A stretch of 64,000 nt of DNA, taken from NCBI GenBank assembly GCA_949752795.1, contig CATKHW010000390.1, positions 558,001-622,000 of the forward strand, read 5' to 3'. Shown here piece after piece: positions 22,607 to 36,510 of this stretch. The DNA comes from Hyperoodon ampullatus (taxonomy: Eukaryota > Chordata > Mammalia > Artiodactyla > Ziphiidae). A model generated the notes under the pieces. The model did no database searches. It saw only the letters and a list, made by a program, of their open reading frames with translations, and was not told where the DNA came from. Numbering within the stretch: the first letter of the stretch is position 1; each line of letters starts with the position of its first letter. The translations under genes were made by a program, and so were the position numbers.

Positions 22607-24344
22607 CCATATTTCCCGCAGAGGAATATATCTGACTAGTAAGAATCTTAAAACCTATGTATTGATATGTCTCCATAAGGGAATCAAGTGTGTCTAGACT
22701 GGCATAAACATGGCAGCGAGAATCAGCTCAAACCCACTATAAAAAGGAATTTCAAAACAAAACAAAAAAACTGGGAAATTCTTTACAATTCCTTCAGGGT
22801 CTCTGATGAAACCTGGAATGACCCTATCTACAATGACAGCTGGATGTGGCATAAGGAGGGACACTTGGGACTGAGACGATTTGTGAGATTGGGTGAGCAA
22901 ATGCAGACCCTTTAAAGCACAAATGCCTGGCACCCATTCCATGGGTACCAACTCTCCAGGTTGAAGGGAATATTACTACAGCTATAACATGTACGGGAAA
23001 CCTAGAGAACGGACACACTGTGAATATGAAAGGTTTCTAAAACTCAACTAATAGTCCCTCTCCTGGTGCTCCGGTTTGACTTTCCATCTGCTTTACTATC
23101 AACCTCCCAACTTGGAAAGACTGCCCCTTTAACCTCCTGGTACGCACAGGTTGCCAATTAGGCAGAGGATGAAAGGGAAGAGAGAGAACCAATGAGAGAG
23201 TAGCTATTAGGCATTTGGACGGGCACATATCACTGTAATTTCCCGGCAGGAAGAGGAATTAACCAAAGTCTCAGCCCCCCACCGGGAACCAGCATAGGTC
23301 CTGAACCAAAATTTCGGACTTGCGGTCAGCTCACCAAAAACGAGTTGAAAAATGGAGCTCAGGGGCACAGCAATTCACAAACTGGCCGAGTAATAAAGGA
23401 AAACTATCGTCCAAAAATCTGTTTTGGGAAGGCAACGAGGCAGACTTGAAAGCGAGGCAGAATAGCAGGAAACAGATTTCAAGAGGTACGTTGGAATCGC
23501 CTTTAAAGCACAGGAAGAGGGGCACAAATTCGACAATGATGCACTTGCCCAAAAAGGGCGTATGCGTTTTCTCCTGAATATATTCAGGAGAAAACGCATA
23601 CGACCTTTTTGGCCAAGCAAGCAAGCGGGCAATGCAAATCTGCACTACAAAGAAGTATCACTTCCCACCGGTCAAAAGGGACATCCACAAAATGTGTAAA
23701 AACCAGAAAGGCAAGACAGGCCCTGGAGAACAAGCAGACTTTTTATGCTGATGGTCGGCATGTAAATTGCCAACTGCCTCTCTGGAGGAGTGCATTGTGT
23801 TCCCTAAAACAAGTAAACAGCAGAGCTACAGAGCCAAGGGCACCTCCAGTCTAGGGAATATACCTTGGGAAAACTGAAAATCAATAAGACAGAGCCACCC
23901 CAAAATTTAGGGCTGCACTGCTTACAAGGACCTCAACTTGGGTACACCTTAAATATCCCAGGAAATATAAAAATGGTTCAAAAAATTGTGGTACTTACGT
24001 ACGATGGAATATCACTCAGCCATGAAATCAATGTCATAAGACCAGTAGCAGCAAAATGGGTGGATTCAGGTACGATGATTCTAAGTGAAATAAGTCACAC
24101 AGAAAAAGAATCTTATCATAAGATATCACTTATGAAGATCCGGTAAACATGGCTACCCTTGAAGTGAGTTAGGAAAGAGAACAGTGTCTCACATTTAGAA
24201 AACACTCTTATGCCTGCTGAAGGGGGAAGGAGAGGTGGGGTGATGCATAAAACCAGTGTTTGATATAAGCACAGGTACCGTTCCAAAAACCAACTATGGA
24301 ATAGACAAGACCTACGCCTTCCTCAGTGAAAGGGACTCAAAACC
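22607..24344 (+). repeat. Satellite unit 14
   Basis: Complete 1,738-bp unit with many private substitutions, such as CTGTTTTGGG near 23419 and CAAGCAGAC near 23731. Palindrome 23544-23617 carries TTGCCC on the left and CGACC on the right. ORF2-tail frame 23865-24146 is intact. Confidence 0.95.
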
Positions 24345-26083
24345 CCATATTTCCCGCAGAGGAATATATCTGACTAGTAAGAATCTTAAAACCTATGTAT
24401 TGATATGTCTCCGTAAGGGAATCAAGTGTGTCTAGACTGGCATAAACATGGCAGCGAGAATCAGCTCAAACCCACTATAAAAAGGAATTTCAAAAACAAA
24501 ACAAAAAAACTGGGAAATTCTTTACAATTCCTTCAGGGTCTCTGATGAAACCTGGAATGACCCTATCTACAACGACAGCTGGATGTGGCATAAGTCTGGA
24601 CACTTGGGACTGAGAGGATTCGTGAGAGTGGGTGAGCAAATGCAGACCCTTTAAAGCAATAATGCATGGCACCCATTCCATGGGTCCCAACTCTCCAGGT
24701 TGAAGGGAATATTACTACAGTTATAACACGTACGGGAAACATAGAGAACGGACACACTGTGAATATGAAAGGTTTCTAAAACTCAACGAATAGTCCCTCT
24801 CCTGGTGCTACGTTTTGACTTTCCATCTGCTTTACTATCAACCTCCCAACTTGGAGAGACAGCCCCTTTAACCTCCCAGTTCACACAGGTTGACCATTTG
24901 GCAGAGGATGAAAGGGAAGACAGAGAACCAATGAGACATTAGCTGTTAGACATTTGGACGGGCACATATCACTCTAACTTCCCGGCAGGAAGAAGAATTA
25001 ACCAAAGTCTCAGCCACCCACCGGGAACCAGCAGAGGTCCTGAACCAACATTTTGGACTTGCGGTCAGCTCACAAAAAACGAGTTGAAAAATGGAGCTCA
25101 GGGGCACAGCAATGCACAAACTGGCCAAGTAATAAAGGACAAGTATCGTCCAAAAATCTGTTGAGGGAAGGCAACGAAGCGGAGTTGAATGCGAGGCAGA
25201 ATAGCAGGAAACAGATTTCAACAGGTACATTGGATTCGCCTTTAAAGCACAGGAAGAGTGGCACAACTTCGACAATGATGCACTTGGCCAAAAAGGGCGT
25301 ATGCGTTTTCTCCTGAATATATCCAGGAGAAAACGCATACGCCCTTTTTGGCCAAGCAAGCAAACGGGCAATGCAAATCTGCACTACAAAGAAGTATCAC
25401 TTCCCACTGGTCAAAAGGAACATCCACAAAATGTGTAAAAACCAGAAAAACAAGACAGGCCCTGGAGAACAGGGAGCCTTGTAATGCTGATGGGTGGCAT
25501 ATAAATTGACAACTGCCTCTCTGGAGGAGTACATTGTGTTCCCTAAAACAAGTAAAGAACAGAGCTACAGAGCCAAGGGCACTTCAAGTCTAGGGAATAT
25601 ACCTTGGGAAAACTGAAAATCAGTAAGACAGAGCCACCCCAAAATTTAGGGCTGCACTGCTTACAAGGACCTCAACTTGGGTACACCTTAAATATCCCAG
25701 GAAATATAAAAATGGTTCAAAAAATTGTGGTACTTACGTACGATGGAATATCCCTCAGCCATGAAATCAATGTCATAAGACCAGTAGCAGCAAAATGGGT
25801 GGATTCAGGTACGAGGATTCTAAGTGAAATAAGTCACACAGAAAAAGAAACTTATCATAAGATATCACTTATGAAGATCCTATAAACATGGCTACACTTG
25901 AACTGAGTTAGGAAAGAGAACAGTGTCTCATATTTAGAAAACACTCTTATGCCTGCTTAAGGGGGAAGGAGAGGTGGGGTGATGCATAAAACCAGAGTTT
26001 GATATAAGCACAGGTACCGTTCCAAAAACCAACTATGTAATAGACATGACCTACACCTTCCTCAGTGAAAGGGACTCAAAACA
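24345..26083 (+). repeat. Satellite unit 15 (divergent)
   Basis: Complete 1,739-bp unit with noticeably more private changes than its neighbours, especially 24,800-25,500 (for example CCCAGTTCACACAGG near 24875). Palindrome 25283-25356 has a T-to-C near its centre (ATATCC). ORF2-tail frame 25604-25885 is intact. Confidence 0.95.
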
Positions 26084-27822
26084 CCATATTTCCCGCAGAG
26101 GAATATATCTGACTAGTAAAAATCTTAAAACCTATGTATTGATATGTCTCCGTAAGGGAATCAAGTGTGTCTAGACTGGCATAAACATGGCAGCGAGAAT
26201 CAGCTCAAGCCCACTATAAAAAGGAATTTCAAAAACAAAACAAAAAAACTGGGAAATTCTTTACAATTCCTTCAGGGTCCCTGAGGAAACCTGGAATGAC
26301 CCTATCTACAACGACAGCTGGATGTGGCATATGGAGGGACACTTGGGACTGAGAGGATAGGTGAGATTTGGTGAGGAAATGCAGACCCTTTAAATCACAA
26401 ATGCCTGGCACACATTCCATGGGCCCCAACTCTCCAGGTTGAAGGGAATATTACTACAGCTATAACATGTACGGGAAACCTAGAGAACGGACACACTGTG
26501 AATACGAAAGGTTTCTAAATCTCAACGAATAGTCCCTATCCTGGTGCTCCGGTTTGACTTTCCATCTGCTTTACTATCAACCTCCCAACTTGGAGAGACA
26601 GCCCCTTTAACCTCCTGGTTCGCACAGGTTGCCAATTTGGCAGAGGATGAAAGGGAAGAGGGAGAACCAATGAGAGAGTAGCTGTTAGGCAGTTGGACGG
26701 GCACATATCACTGTAATTTCCTGGCAGGAAGAAGAATTAACCAAAGTCTCAGCCACCCACCGGGAACCAGTATAGGTCCTGAACCAAAATTTTGGACTTG
26801 CGGTCAGCTCACCAAAAACGACTTGAAAAAAGGTGCTCAGGGGCACAGCAATTCACAAACTGGCCGAGAAATAAAGGACAACTATCGTCCAAAAATCTGT
26901 TGAGGGAAGGCAACGAGGCGGACTTGAAAGCGAGGCAGAATAGCAGGAAACAGATTTCAAGAGGTACGTTGGAATCGCCTTTAAAGCACAGGAAGAGGGG
27001 CACAACTTCGACAATGATGCACTTGGCCAAAAAGGGCGTATGCGTTTTCTCCTGAATATATTCAGGAGAAAACGCATACGCCCTTTTTGGCCAAGCAAGC
27101 AAGCGGGCAATGCAAATCTGCACTACAAAGAAGTATCACTTCCCACCGGTCAAAAGGGACATCCACAAAATGTGTAAAAACCAGAAAGGCAAGACAGGCC
27201 CTGGAGAACAGGGAGCCTTGTTATGCTGATGGGCGGGATGTAAATTGCCAACTGCCTCTCTGGAGGAGTGCATTGTGTTCCCTAAAACAAGTAAAGAACA
27301 GAGCTACAGAGCCAAGGGCACTTCCAGTCTAGGGAATATACCTTGGGAAAACTGAAAATCAATAATACAGAGCCACCCCAAAATTTAGGGCTCCACTGCT
27401 TACAAGGACCTCAACTTGGGTACACCTTAAATATCCCAGGAAATATAAAAATGGTTCAAAAAATTGTGGTACTTACGTACGATGGAATATCCCTCAGCCA
27501 TGAAATCAATGTCATAAGACCAGTAGCAGAAAAATGGGTGGATTCAGGCTCGGTGCTTCTAAGTGAAATAAGTCACACAGAAAAAGAAACTTATCATAAG
27601 ATATCACTTATGAAGATCCTGTAAACATGGCTACAATTGAACTGAGTTAGGAAAGAGAACAGTGTCTCTCATTTAGAAAACACTCTTATGCCTGTTTAAG
27701 GGGGAAGGAGAGGTGGGGTGATGCATACAACCAGAGTTTGATATAAGCACACGTACCGTTCCAAAAACCAACTATGGAATAGACAAGACCTACACCTTCC
27801 ACAGTGAAAGGGACTCAAAACC
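26084..27822 (+). repeat. Satellite unit 16
   Basis: Complete 1,739-bp unit. Palindrome 27022-27095 is perfect. Its last ~700 bp begin the first copy of the 3,476-bp duplication. The distinctive cluster GGCTCGGTGC lies near 27547, inside the ORF2-tail frame (27343-27624). Confidence 0.95.
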
Positions 27823-30771
27823 CCATATTTCCCGCAGAGGAATATATCTGACTAGTAAGAGTCTTAAAACCTATGTATTGATATGTCTCCGTAAGGGAAT
27901 CAAGTGTGTCTAGCCTGGCATAAACATGGCAGCGAGAATCAGCTCAAACCCACTATAAAAAGGAATTTCAAAAACAAAACAAAAAAACTGGGAAATTCTT
28001 TACAATTCCTTCAGGGTCTCTGATGAAACCTGGAATGAACCTATCTACAACAACAGCTGGATGTGCATAAGAAGGGACACTTGGGACTGAGACGATTGGT
28101 GAGATTGGGTGAGCAAATGCAGACCCTTTAAAGCAATAATGCATGGCACCCATTCCATGGGTCCAAACTCTCCAGGTTGAAGGGAATATTACTACAGCTA
28201 TAACATGTACGGGAAACCTAGAGAAAGGACACACTGTGAATACGAAAGGTTTCTAAAACTCAACGAATAGTCCCTCTCCTGGTGATCCGGTTTGACTTTA
28301 CATCTGCTTTACTATCAACCTCCCAACTTGGAGAGACAGCCCCTTTAACCTCCTGGTTCGCACAGGTTGCCAATTTGGCAGAGGATGAAAGGGAAGAGGG
28401 AGAACCAATGAGAGAGTAGCTGTTAGGCATTTCGACGGGCACATATCACTCTAACTTCCCGGCAGGAAGAAGAATTAACCAAAGTCTCAGCCACCCACCG
28501 GGAACCAGTATAGGTCCTGAACCAAAATTTTGGACTTGCGGTCAGCTCACCAAAAACGAGTTGAAAAATGGAGCTCAGGGGCACAGCAATTCACAAACTG
28601 GCCGAGTAATAAAGGACAACTATCTTCCAAAAATCTGTTGAGGGAAGGCAACGAGGTGGACTTGAAAGCGAGGCAGAATAGCAGGAAACAGATTTCAAGA
28701 GGTACGTTGGAATCGCCTTTAAAGCACAGGAAGAGGGGCACAACTTCGACAATGATGCACTTGGCCAAAAAGTGCGTATGCGTTTTCTCCTGAATATATT
28801 CAGGAGAAAACGCATACGCCCTTTTGGCCAAGCAAGCAAGTGGGCAATGCAAATCTGCACTACAAAGAAGTGTCACTTCCCACCTGTCAAAAGGGACATC
28901 CACAAAATATGTAAAAACCAGAAAGGCAAGACAGGCCCTGGAGAACAGGGAGCCTTGTTATGCTGATGGGTGGGATGTAAATTGCCAACTGCCTCTCTGG
29001 AGGAGTGCATTGTGTTCCCTAAAACAAGTAAACAACAGACCTACAGAGCCAAGGGCACTTCCAGTCTAGGGAATATACCTTGGGAATACTGAAAATCAAT
29101 AAGACAGAGCCACCCCAAAATTTAGGGCTGCACTGCTTACAAGGACCTCAACTTGGATACACATTAAGTATCCCAGGAAATAAAAAAATGGTTCAAAAAA
29201 TTGTGGTTCTTACGTACGATGGAATATCCCTCAACCATGAAATCAATATCATAAGTCCAGTAGCAGCAAAATGGGTGGATTCAGGTATGATGATTCTAAG
29301 TGAAATAAGTCACACAGAAAAAGAAACTTATCATAAGATATCACTTATGAAGATCCTATAAACATGGCTACACTTGAACTGAGTTAGGAAAGAGAACAGT
29401 GTCTCACATTTAGAAAACACTCTTATGCCTGTTTAAAGGGGAAGGAGAGGTGGGGTGATGCATACAACCAGAGTTTGATATAAGCACACGTACCGTTGCA
29501 AAAACCCAATATGGAATAGACAAGACCTACACCTTCCACAGTGAAAGGGACTCAAAACCCCATATTTCCCGCAGAAGAATATATCTGACTATTAAGAATA
29601 TTAAAACCTATGTATTGATATGTCTCCGAAAGGGAAACAAGTGTGTCTAGACTGGCATAAACATTCCAGCGAGAATCAGCTCAAACCCACTATAAAAAGG
29701 AATTTCAAAAGCAAAACAAAAAAACTGGGAAATTCTTTACAATTCCTTCAGGGTCTCTGATGAAACCTGGAATGACCGTATCTACAACGACAGCTGGATG
29801 TGGCATAAGGAAGGACACTTGGGACTGAGACGATTGGTGAGATTGGGTGAGGAAATGCAGACCCTTTAAAGCACAAACGCCTGGCACCCATTCCATGGGT
29901 CCCAACTCTCCAGGTTGAAGGGAATATTACTACAGATATAACATGTACGGGAAACATAGGGAACGGACACACTGTGAATACGAAAGGTTTCTAAAACTCA
30001 ACGAATAGTCCCTCTCCTGGTGCTCCGGTTTGACTTTTCATCTGCTTTACTATCAACCTCCCATCCTTGAGAGACAGCCCCTTTAACCTCCTGGTTCACA
30101 CAGGTTGCCAATTTGGCAGAGGATGAAAGGGAAGAGGGAGAACCAATGAGAGAGTAGCTGTTAGGCATTTGGATGGGCACATATCACTGTAATTTCCCGG
30201 CAGGAAGAAGAATTAACCAAATTCTCAGCCACCCACCGGGAACCAGTATAGGTCCTGAACCAAAATTTTGGACTTGCGGTCAGCTCACCAAAAACGAGTT
30301 GAAAAATGGAGCTTAGGGGCACAGCAATTCACAAACTGGCCGAGTAATAAAGGACAACTATCGTCCAAAAATCTGTTGAGGGAAGGCAACGAGCCGGACT
30401 TGAAAGCGAGGCAGAATAGCAGGAAACAGATTTCAAGAGGTACGTTGGAATCGCCTTTAAAGCACAGGAAGAGGGGCACAACTTCGACAATGATGCACTT
30501 GGCCAAAAAGGTTGTATGCGTTTTCTCCTGAATATATTCAGGAGAAAACACATACGCCCTTTTTGGCCAAGCAAGCAAACGGGCAATGCAAATCTGCATT
30601 ACAAAGAAGTATCACTTCCCACCGGTCAAAAGGGACATCCACAAAATGTGTAAAAACCAGAAAGGCAAGACAGGCCCTGGAGAACAGGGAGCCTTGTTAT
30701 GCTGATGGGCGGGATGTAAATTGCCAACTGCCTCTCTGGAGGAGTGCATTGTGTTCCCTAAAACAAGTAAA
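27124..30771 (+). repeat. Two-unit duplication, copy 1 (offset 3,476 bp)
   Basis: This stretch matches 30600-34247 base for base except for four differences I found: 28816/32292, 29538/33014, 29560/33036 and 30314/33790. The match is 3,648 bp, longer than the 3,476-bp offset, so the copies overlap as expected for tandem amplification of a dimer. Private markers in both copies include GGCTCGGTGC (27547) and ATGTGCATAAG (28060). It begins after C/T at 27123/30599. Confidence 0.9.
27823..29559 (+). repeat. Satellite unit 17
   Basis: Complete 1,737-bp unit, nearly identical to unit 19. Palindrome 28760-28832 has AAAAAGTGCG on the left and has lost one T on the right. One base is missing near 28063 (ATGTGCATAAG). 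ORF2-tail frame 29080-29361 is intact. Confidence 0.95.
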
Positions 30772-31298
30772 GAACAGAGCTACAGAGCCAAGGGCACTTC
30801 CAGTCTAGGGAATATACCTTGGGAAAACTGAAAATCAATAATACAGAGCCACCCCAAAATTTAGGGCTCCACTGCTTACAAGGACCTCAACTTGGGTACA
30901 CCTTAAATATCCCAGGAAATATAAAAATGGTTCAAAAAATTGTGGTACTTACGTACGATGGAATATCCCTCAGCCATGAAATCAATGTCATAAGACCAGT
31001 AGCAGAAAAATGGGTGGATTCAGGCTCGGTGCTTCTAAGTGAAATAAGTCACACAGAAAAAGAAACTTATCATAAGATATCACTTATGAAGATCCTGTAA
31101 ACATGGCTACAATTGAACTGAGTTAGGAAAGAGAACAGTGTCTCTCATTTAGAAAACACTCTTATGCCTGTTTAAGGGGGAAGGAGAGGTGGGGTGATGC
31201 ATACAACCAGAGTTTGATATAAGCACACGTACCGTTCCAAAAACCAACTATGGAATAGACAAGACCTACACCTTCCACAGTGAAAGGGACTCAAAACC
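29560..31298 (+). repeat. Satellite unit 18
   Basis: Complete 1,739-bp unit. Palindrome 30498-30571 has GGTTGTATG on the left and ACACATACG on the right, a type shared with unit 20. ORF2-tail frame 30819-31100 carries the same GGCTCGGTGC cluster as unit 16. Confidence 0.95.
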
Positions 31299-34247
31299 CC
31301 ATATTTCCCGCAGAGGAATATATCTGACTAGTAAGAGTCTTAAAACCTATGTATTGATATGTCTCCGTAAGGGAATCAAGTGTGTCTAGCCTGGCATAAA
31401 CATGGCAGCGAGAATCAGCTCAAACCCACTATAAAAAGGAATTTCAAAAACAAAACAAAAAAACTGGGAAATTCTTTACAATTCCTTCAGGGTCTCTGAT
31501 GAAACCTGGAATGAACCTATCTACAACAACAGCTGGATGTGCATAAGAAGGGACACTTGGGACTGAGACGATTGGTGAGATTGGGTGAGCAAATGCAGAC
31601 CCTTTAAAGCAATAATGCATGGCACCCATTCCATGGGTCCAAACTCTCCAGGTTGAAGGGAATATTACTACAGCTATAACATGTACGGGAAACCTAGAGA
31701 AAGGACACACTGTGAATACGAAAGGTTTCTAAAACTCAACGAATAGTCCCTCTCCTGGTGATCCGGTTTGACTTTACATCTGCTTTACTATCAACCTCCC
31801 AACTTGGAGAGACAGCCCCTTTAACCTCCTGGTTCGCACAGGTTGCCAATTTGGCAGAGGATGAAAGGGAAGAGGGAGAACCAATGAGAGAGTAGCTGTT
31901 AGGCATTTCGACGGGCACATATCACTCTAACTTCCCGGCAGGAAGAAGAATTAACCAAAGTCTCAGCCACCCACCGGGAACCAGTATAGGTCCTGAACCA
32001 AAATTTTGGACTTGCGGTCAGCTCACCAAAAACGAGTTGAAAAATGGAGCTCAGGGGCACAGCAATTCACAAACTGGCCGAGTAATAAAGGACAACTATC
32101 TTCCAAAAATCTGTTGAGGGAAGGCAACGAGGTGGACTTGAAAGCGAGGCAGAATAGCAGGAAACAGATTTCAAGAGGTACGTTGGAATCGCCTTTAAAG
32201 CACAGGAAGAGGGGCACAACTTCGACAATGATGCACTTGGCCAAAAAGTGCGTATGCGTTTTCTCCTGAATATATTCAGGAGAAAACGCATTCGCCCTTT
32301 TGGCCAAGCAAGCAAGTGGGCAATGCAAATCTGCACTACAAAGAAGTGTCACTTCCCACCTGTCAAAAGGGACATCCACAAAATATGTAAAAACCAGAAA
32401 GGCAAGACAGGCCCTGGAGAACAGGGAGCCTTGTTATGCTGATGGGTGGGATGTAAATTGCCAACTGCCTCTCTGGAGGAGTGCATTGTGTTCCCTAAAA
32501 CAAGTAAACAACAGACCTACAGAGCCAAGGGCACTTCCAGTCTAGGGAATATACCTTGGGAATACTGAAAATCAATAAGACAGAGCCACCCCAAAATTTA
32601 GGGCTGCACTGCTTACAAGGACCTCAACTTGGATACACATTAAGTATCCCAGGAAATAAAAAAATGGTTCAAAAAATTGTGGTTCTTACGTACGATGGAA
32701 TATCCCTCAACCATGAAATCAATATCATAAGTCCAGTAGCAGCAAAATGGGTGGATTCAGGTATGATGATTCTAAGTGAAATAAGTCACACAGAAAAAGA
32801 AACTTATCATAAGATATCACTTATGAAGATCCTATAAACATGGCTACACTTGAACTGAGTTAGGAAAGAGAACAGTGTCTCACATTTAGAAAACACTCTT
32901 ATGCCTGTTTAAAGGGGAAGGAGAGGTGGGGTGATGCATACAACCAGAGTTTGATATAAGCACACGTACCGTTGCAAAAACCCAATATGGAATAGACAAG
33001 ACCTACACCTTCCTCAGTGAAAGGGACTCAAAACCGCATATTTCCCGCAGAAGAATATATCTGACTATTAAGAATATTAAAACCTATGTATTGATATGTC
33101 TCCGAAAGGGAAACAAGTGTGTCTAGACTGGCATAAACATTCCAGCGAGAATCAGCTCAAACCCACTATAAAAAGGAATTTCAAAAGCAAAACAAAAAAA
33201 CTGGGAAATTCTTTACAATTCCTTCAGGGTCTCTGATGAAACCTGGAATGACCGTATCTACAACGACAGCTGGATGTGGCATAAGGAAGGACACTTGGGA
33301 CTGAGACGATTGGTGAGATTGGGTGAGGAAATGCAGACCCTTTAAAGCACAAACGCCTGGCACCCATTCCATGGGTCCCAACTCTCCAGGTTGAAGGGAA
33401 TATTACTACAGATATAACATGTACGGGAAACATAGGGAACGGACACACTGTGAATACGAAAGGTTTCTAAAACTCAACGAATAGTCCCTCTCCTGGTGCT
33501 CCGGTTTGACTTTTCATCTGCTTTACTATCAACCTCCCATCCTTGAGAGACAGCCCCTTTAACCTCCTGGTTCACACAGGTTGCCAATTTGGCAGAGGAT
33601 GAAAGGGAAGAGGGAGAACCAATGAGAGAGTAGCTGTTAGGCATTTGGATGGGCACATATCACTGTAATTTCCCGGCAGGAAGAAGAATTAACCAAATTC
33701 TCAGCCACCCACCGGGAACCAGTATAGGTCCTGAACCAAAATTTTGGACTTGCGGTCAGCTCACCAAAAACGAGTTGAAAAATGGAGCTCAGGGGCACAG
33801 CAATTCACAAACTGGCCGAGTAATAAAGGACAACTATCGTCCAAAAATCTGTTGAGGGAAGGCAACGAGCCGGACTTGAAAGCGAGGCAGAATAGCAGGA
33901 AACAGATTTCAAGAGGTACGTTGGAATCGCCTTTAAAGCACAGGAAGAGGGGCACAACTTCGACAATGATGCACTTGGCCAAAAAGGTTGTATGCGTTTT
34001 CTCCTGAATATATTCAGGAGAAAACACATACGCCCTTTTTGGCCAAGCAAGCAAACGGGCAATGCAAATCTGCATTACAAAGAAGTATCACTTCCCACCG
34101 GTCAAAAGGGACATCCACAAAATGTGTAAAAACCAGAAAGGCAAGACAGGCCCTGGAGAACAGGGAGCCTTGTTATGCTGATGGGCGGGATGTAAATTGC
34201 CAACTGCCTCTCTGGAGGAGTGCATTGTGTTCCCTAAAACAAGTAAA
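30600..34247 (+). repeat. Two-unit duplication, copy 2
   Basis: Second copy of the dimer. The match ends at G/C 30772/34248, after which unit 20 takes other variants (CAATGAGACAG near 34312). Units 21-23 continue a looser two-unit alternation: GGAATGCGG in 21 and 23, GGTTGTATG in 18, 20 and 22. The higher-order period therefore extends to about 40 kb. Confidence 0.9.
31299..33035 (+). repeat. Satellite unit 19
   Basis: Complete 1,737-bp unit, second copy of unit 17. Inside the duplicated stretch it differs at 32292 (A to T, palindrome right arm) and 33014 (A to T). Palindrome 32236-32308; ORF2-tail frame 32556-32837 intact. Confidence 0.95.
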
Positions 34248-34774
34248 CAACAGACCTACAGAGACAAGGGCACTTCCAGTCTAGGGAATATACCTTGGGA
34301 AAACTGAAAATCAATGAGACAGAGCCACCCCAAAATTTAGGGCTGCACTGCTTACAAGGACCTCAACTTGAATACACCTTAAGTATCCCAGGAAATATAA
34401 AAATGGTTCAAAAAATTGTGGTACTTACGTACGATGGAATATCCCTCAGCCATGAAATCAATGTCATAAGACCAGTAGCAGCAAAATGGGTGGATTCAGG
34501 TACGATGATTCTAAGTGAAATAAGTCACACAGAAAAAGAAACTTATCATAAGATATCACTTAGGAAGATCCTGTACACATGGCAACGCTTGAACTGAGTT
34601 AGGAAACAGAACAGTGTCTCACATTTAGAAAACACTCTTATGCCTGCTTAAGGGGGAAGGAGAGGTGGGGTGATGCATAAAACCAGAGTTTGATATAAGC
34701 ACAGGTACCGTTCCAAAAACCAACTATGGAATAGACAAGACCTACACCTTCCTCAGTGAAAGGGACTCAAAAGC
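33036..34774 (+). repeat. Satellite unit 20
   Basis: Complete 1,739-bp unit, matching unit 18 up to 34247 and diverging after that. It opens GCATATTTCC through a C-to-G at 33036. Palindrome 33974-34047 is the GGTTG type. The aligned ORF2 stop is changed to TAC, so the frame runs on from 34295 to 34597. Confidence 0.95.
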
Positions 34775-36510
34775 CCATATTTCCCGAAGAGGAATATATC
34801 TGACTAGTAAGAATCTTAAAACCTATGTATTGATATGTCTCCGTAAGGGAATCAAGTGTGTCTAGACTGGCATAATCATGGCAGCGAGAATCAGCTCAAA
34901 CCAGTATAAAAAGAAATTTCAAAAACAAAACAAAAATCTGGGAAATTCTTTAAAATTCCTTCAGGGTCTCTGATGAAACCTGGAATGACCCTATGTACAA
35001 CGACAGCTGGATGTGGCATAAGCCTGGACACTTGGGACTTAGAGGATTGGTGAGATTGTGTGAGCAAATGCAGACCCTTTAAAGCAATAATGCATGGCAC
35101 CCATTCCATGGGTCCCAACTCTCCAGATTAAAGGGAATATTACTACAGCTATAACATGTAAGGGAAACATAGAAAACGGACACACTGTGAATACAAAAGT
35201 TTTCTGAAACTGAACGAATAGTCCCTCTCCTGGTGCTCGGGTTTGACTTTCCATCTGCTTTACTATCAACCTCCCAACTTGGAGAGACAGCCCCTTTAAC
35301 CTCCTGGTTCGCACAGGTTTCCAATTTGGCAGAGGATGAAAGGGAAGAGGGAGAACCAATGAGAGAATAGCTGTTACGCATTTGGACGGGCACATATCAC
35401 TCTAATTTCCCGGCAGGAAGAAGAATTAACCAAAGTCTCAGCCACCCACCGGGAACCAGTATAGATACTGAACCAAAATTTTGGAATGCGGTCAGCTAAC
35501 AAAAAACGAGTTGAAAAATGGAGCTCAGGGGCACAGCAATTCACAAACTGGCCGAGTAATAAAGGACAACTATCATCCAAAAATCTGTTGAGGGAAGGCA
35601 ACGAGGCGGACTTGAAAGCGAGGCAGAATAGCAGGAAACAGATTTCAAGAGGTACGTTGGAATTGCCTTTAAAGCACAGGGAGAGGGGCACAACTTCGAC
35701 AATGATGCACTTGGCCAAAAAGGGCGTATGCGTTTTCTCCTGAATATATTCAGGAGAAAATGCATACGCCCTTTTTGGCCAAGCAAGCAAGCGGGCAATG
35801 CAAATCTGCACTACAAAGAAGTATCACTTCCCACCGGTCAAAAGGGAAATCCACAAAATATGTAAAATCCAGAAATGCAATAGAGGCCCTGGAGAACATG
35901 GAGCCTTGTTATGCTGATGGGCAGGATGTAAACTGCCAACTGCCTCTATGGAGGAGTGCATTGTGTTCCCTAAAACAAATAAACAACAGAGCTACAGAGC
36001 CAAGGGCACTTCAAGTGTAGGGAATATACCTTGGGAAAACTGAAAATCGATAAGACAGAGCCACCCCAAAATTTAGGGCTGCACTGCTTACAAGGACCTC
36101 AACATGTGTACACCTTAAATATCCCAGGAAATATAAAAATGGTTCAAAAAATTGTGGTACTTACGTACGATGGAATATCCCTCAGCCATGAAATCAATGT
36201 CATAAGACCAGTAGCAGCAAAATGGGTGGATTCAGGTACGATGTTTCTAAGTGAAATAAGTCACAGAGAAAAAGAAACTTATCATAAGATATCACTTATG
36301 AAGATCCTGTAAACATGGCTACATTTAAACTGAGTTAGGAAAGAGAACAGTGTCTCACATTTAGAAAACACGCTTATGCCTGCTTAAGGGGGAAGGAGAG
36401 GTGTGGTGATGCATAAAACCAGAGTTTGATAAAAGCACAGGTACCGTTCCAAAAAGCAACTATGGAATAGACAAGACCTACACCTTCCTCAGTGAAAGGG
36501 ACTCAAAACC
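34775..36510 (+). repeat. Satellite unit 21
   Basis: Complete 1,736-bp unit. It shares CCAGTATAAAAAG near 34901, CAAAAATCTGGG near 34930 and GGAATGCGGTC near 35484 (a short deletion) with unit 23. Palindrome 35710-35783 has one right-arm change; ORF2-tail frame 36031-36312 is intact. Confidence 0.95.

Noticed and set aside
27124..34247. Assembly artefact as the default reading of the 3,476-bp duplication
   Set aside because: The copies differ at four sites and join in register with their neighbours, which a simple duplicated contig would not give. Not excluded; kept as a refutation test.
35374..35811. 145-codon minus-strand frame in unit 21, with similar frames in other units
   Set aside because: It is antisense to ORF2-like sequence, its length changes from copy to copy, and no motif or start context supports it.
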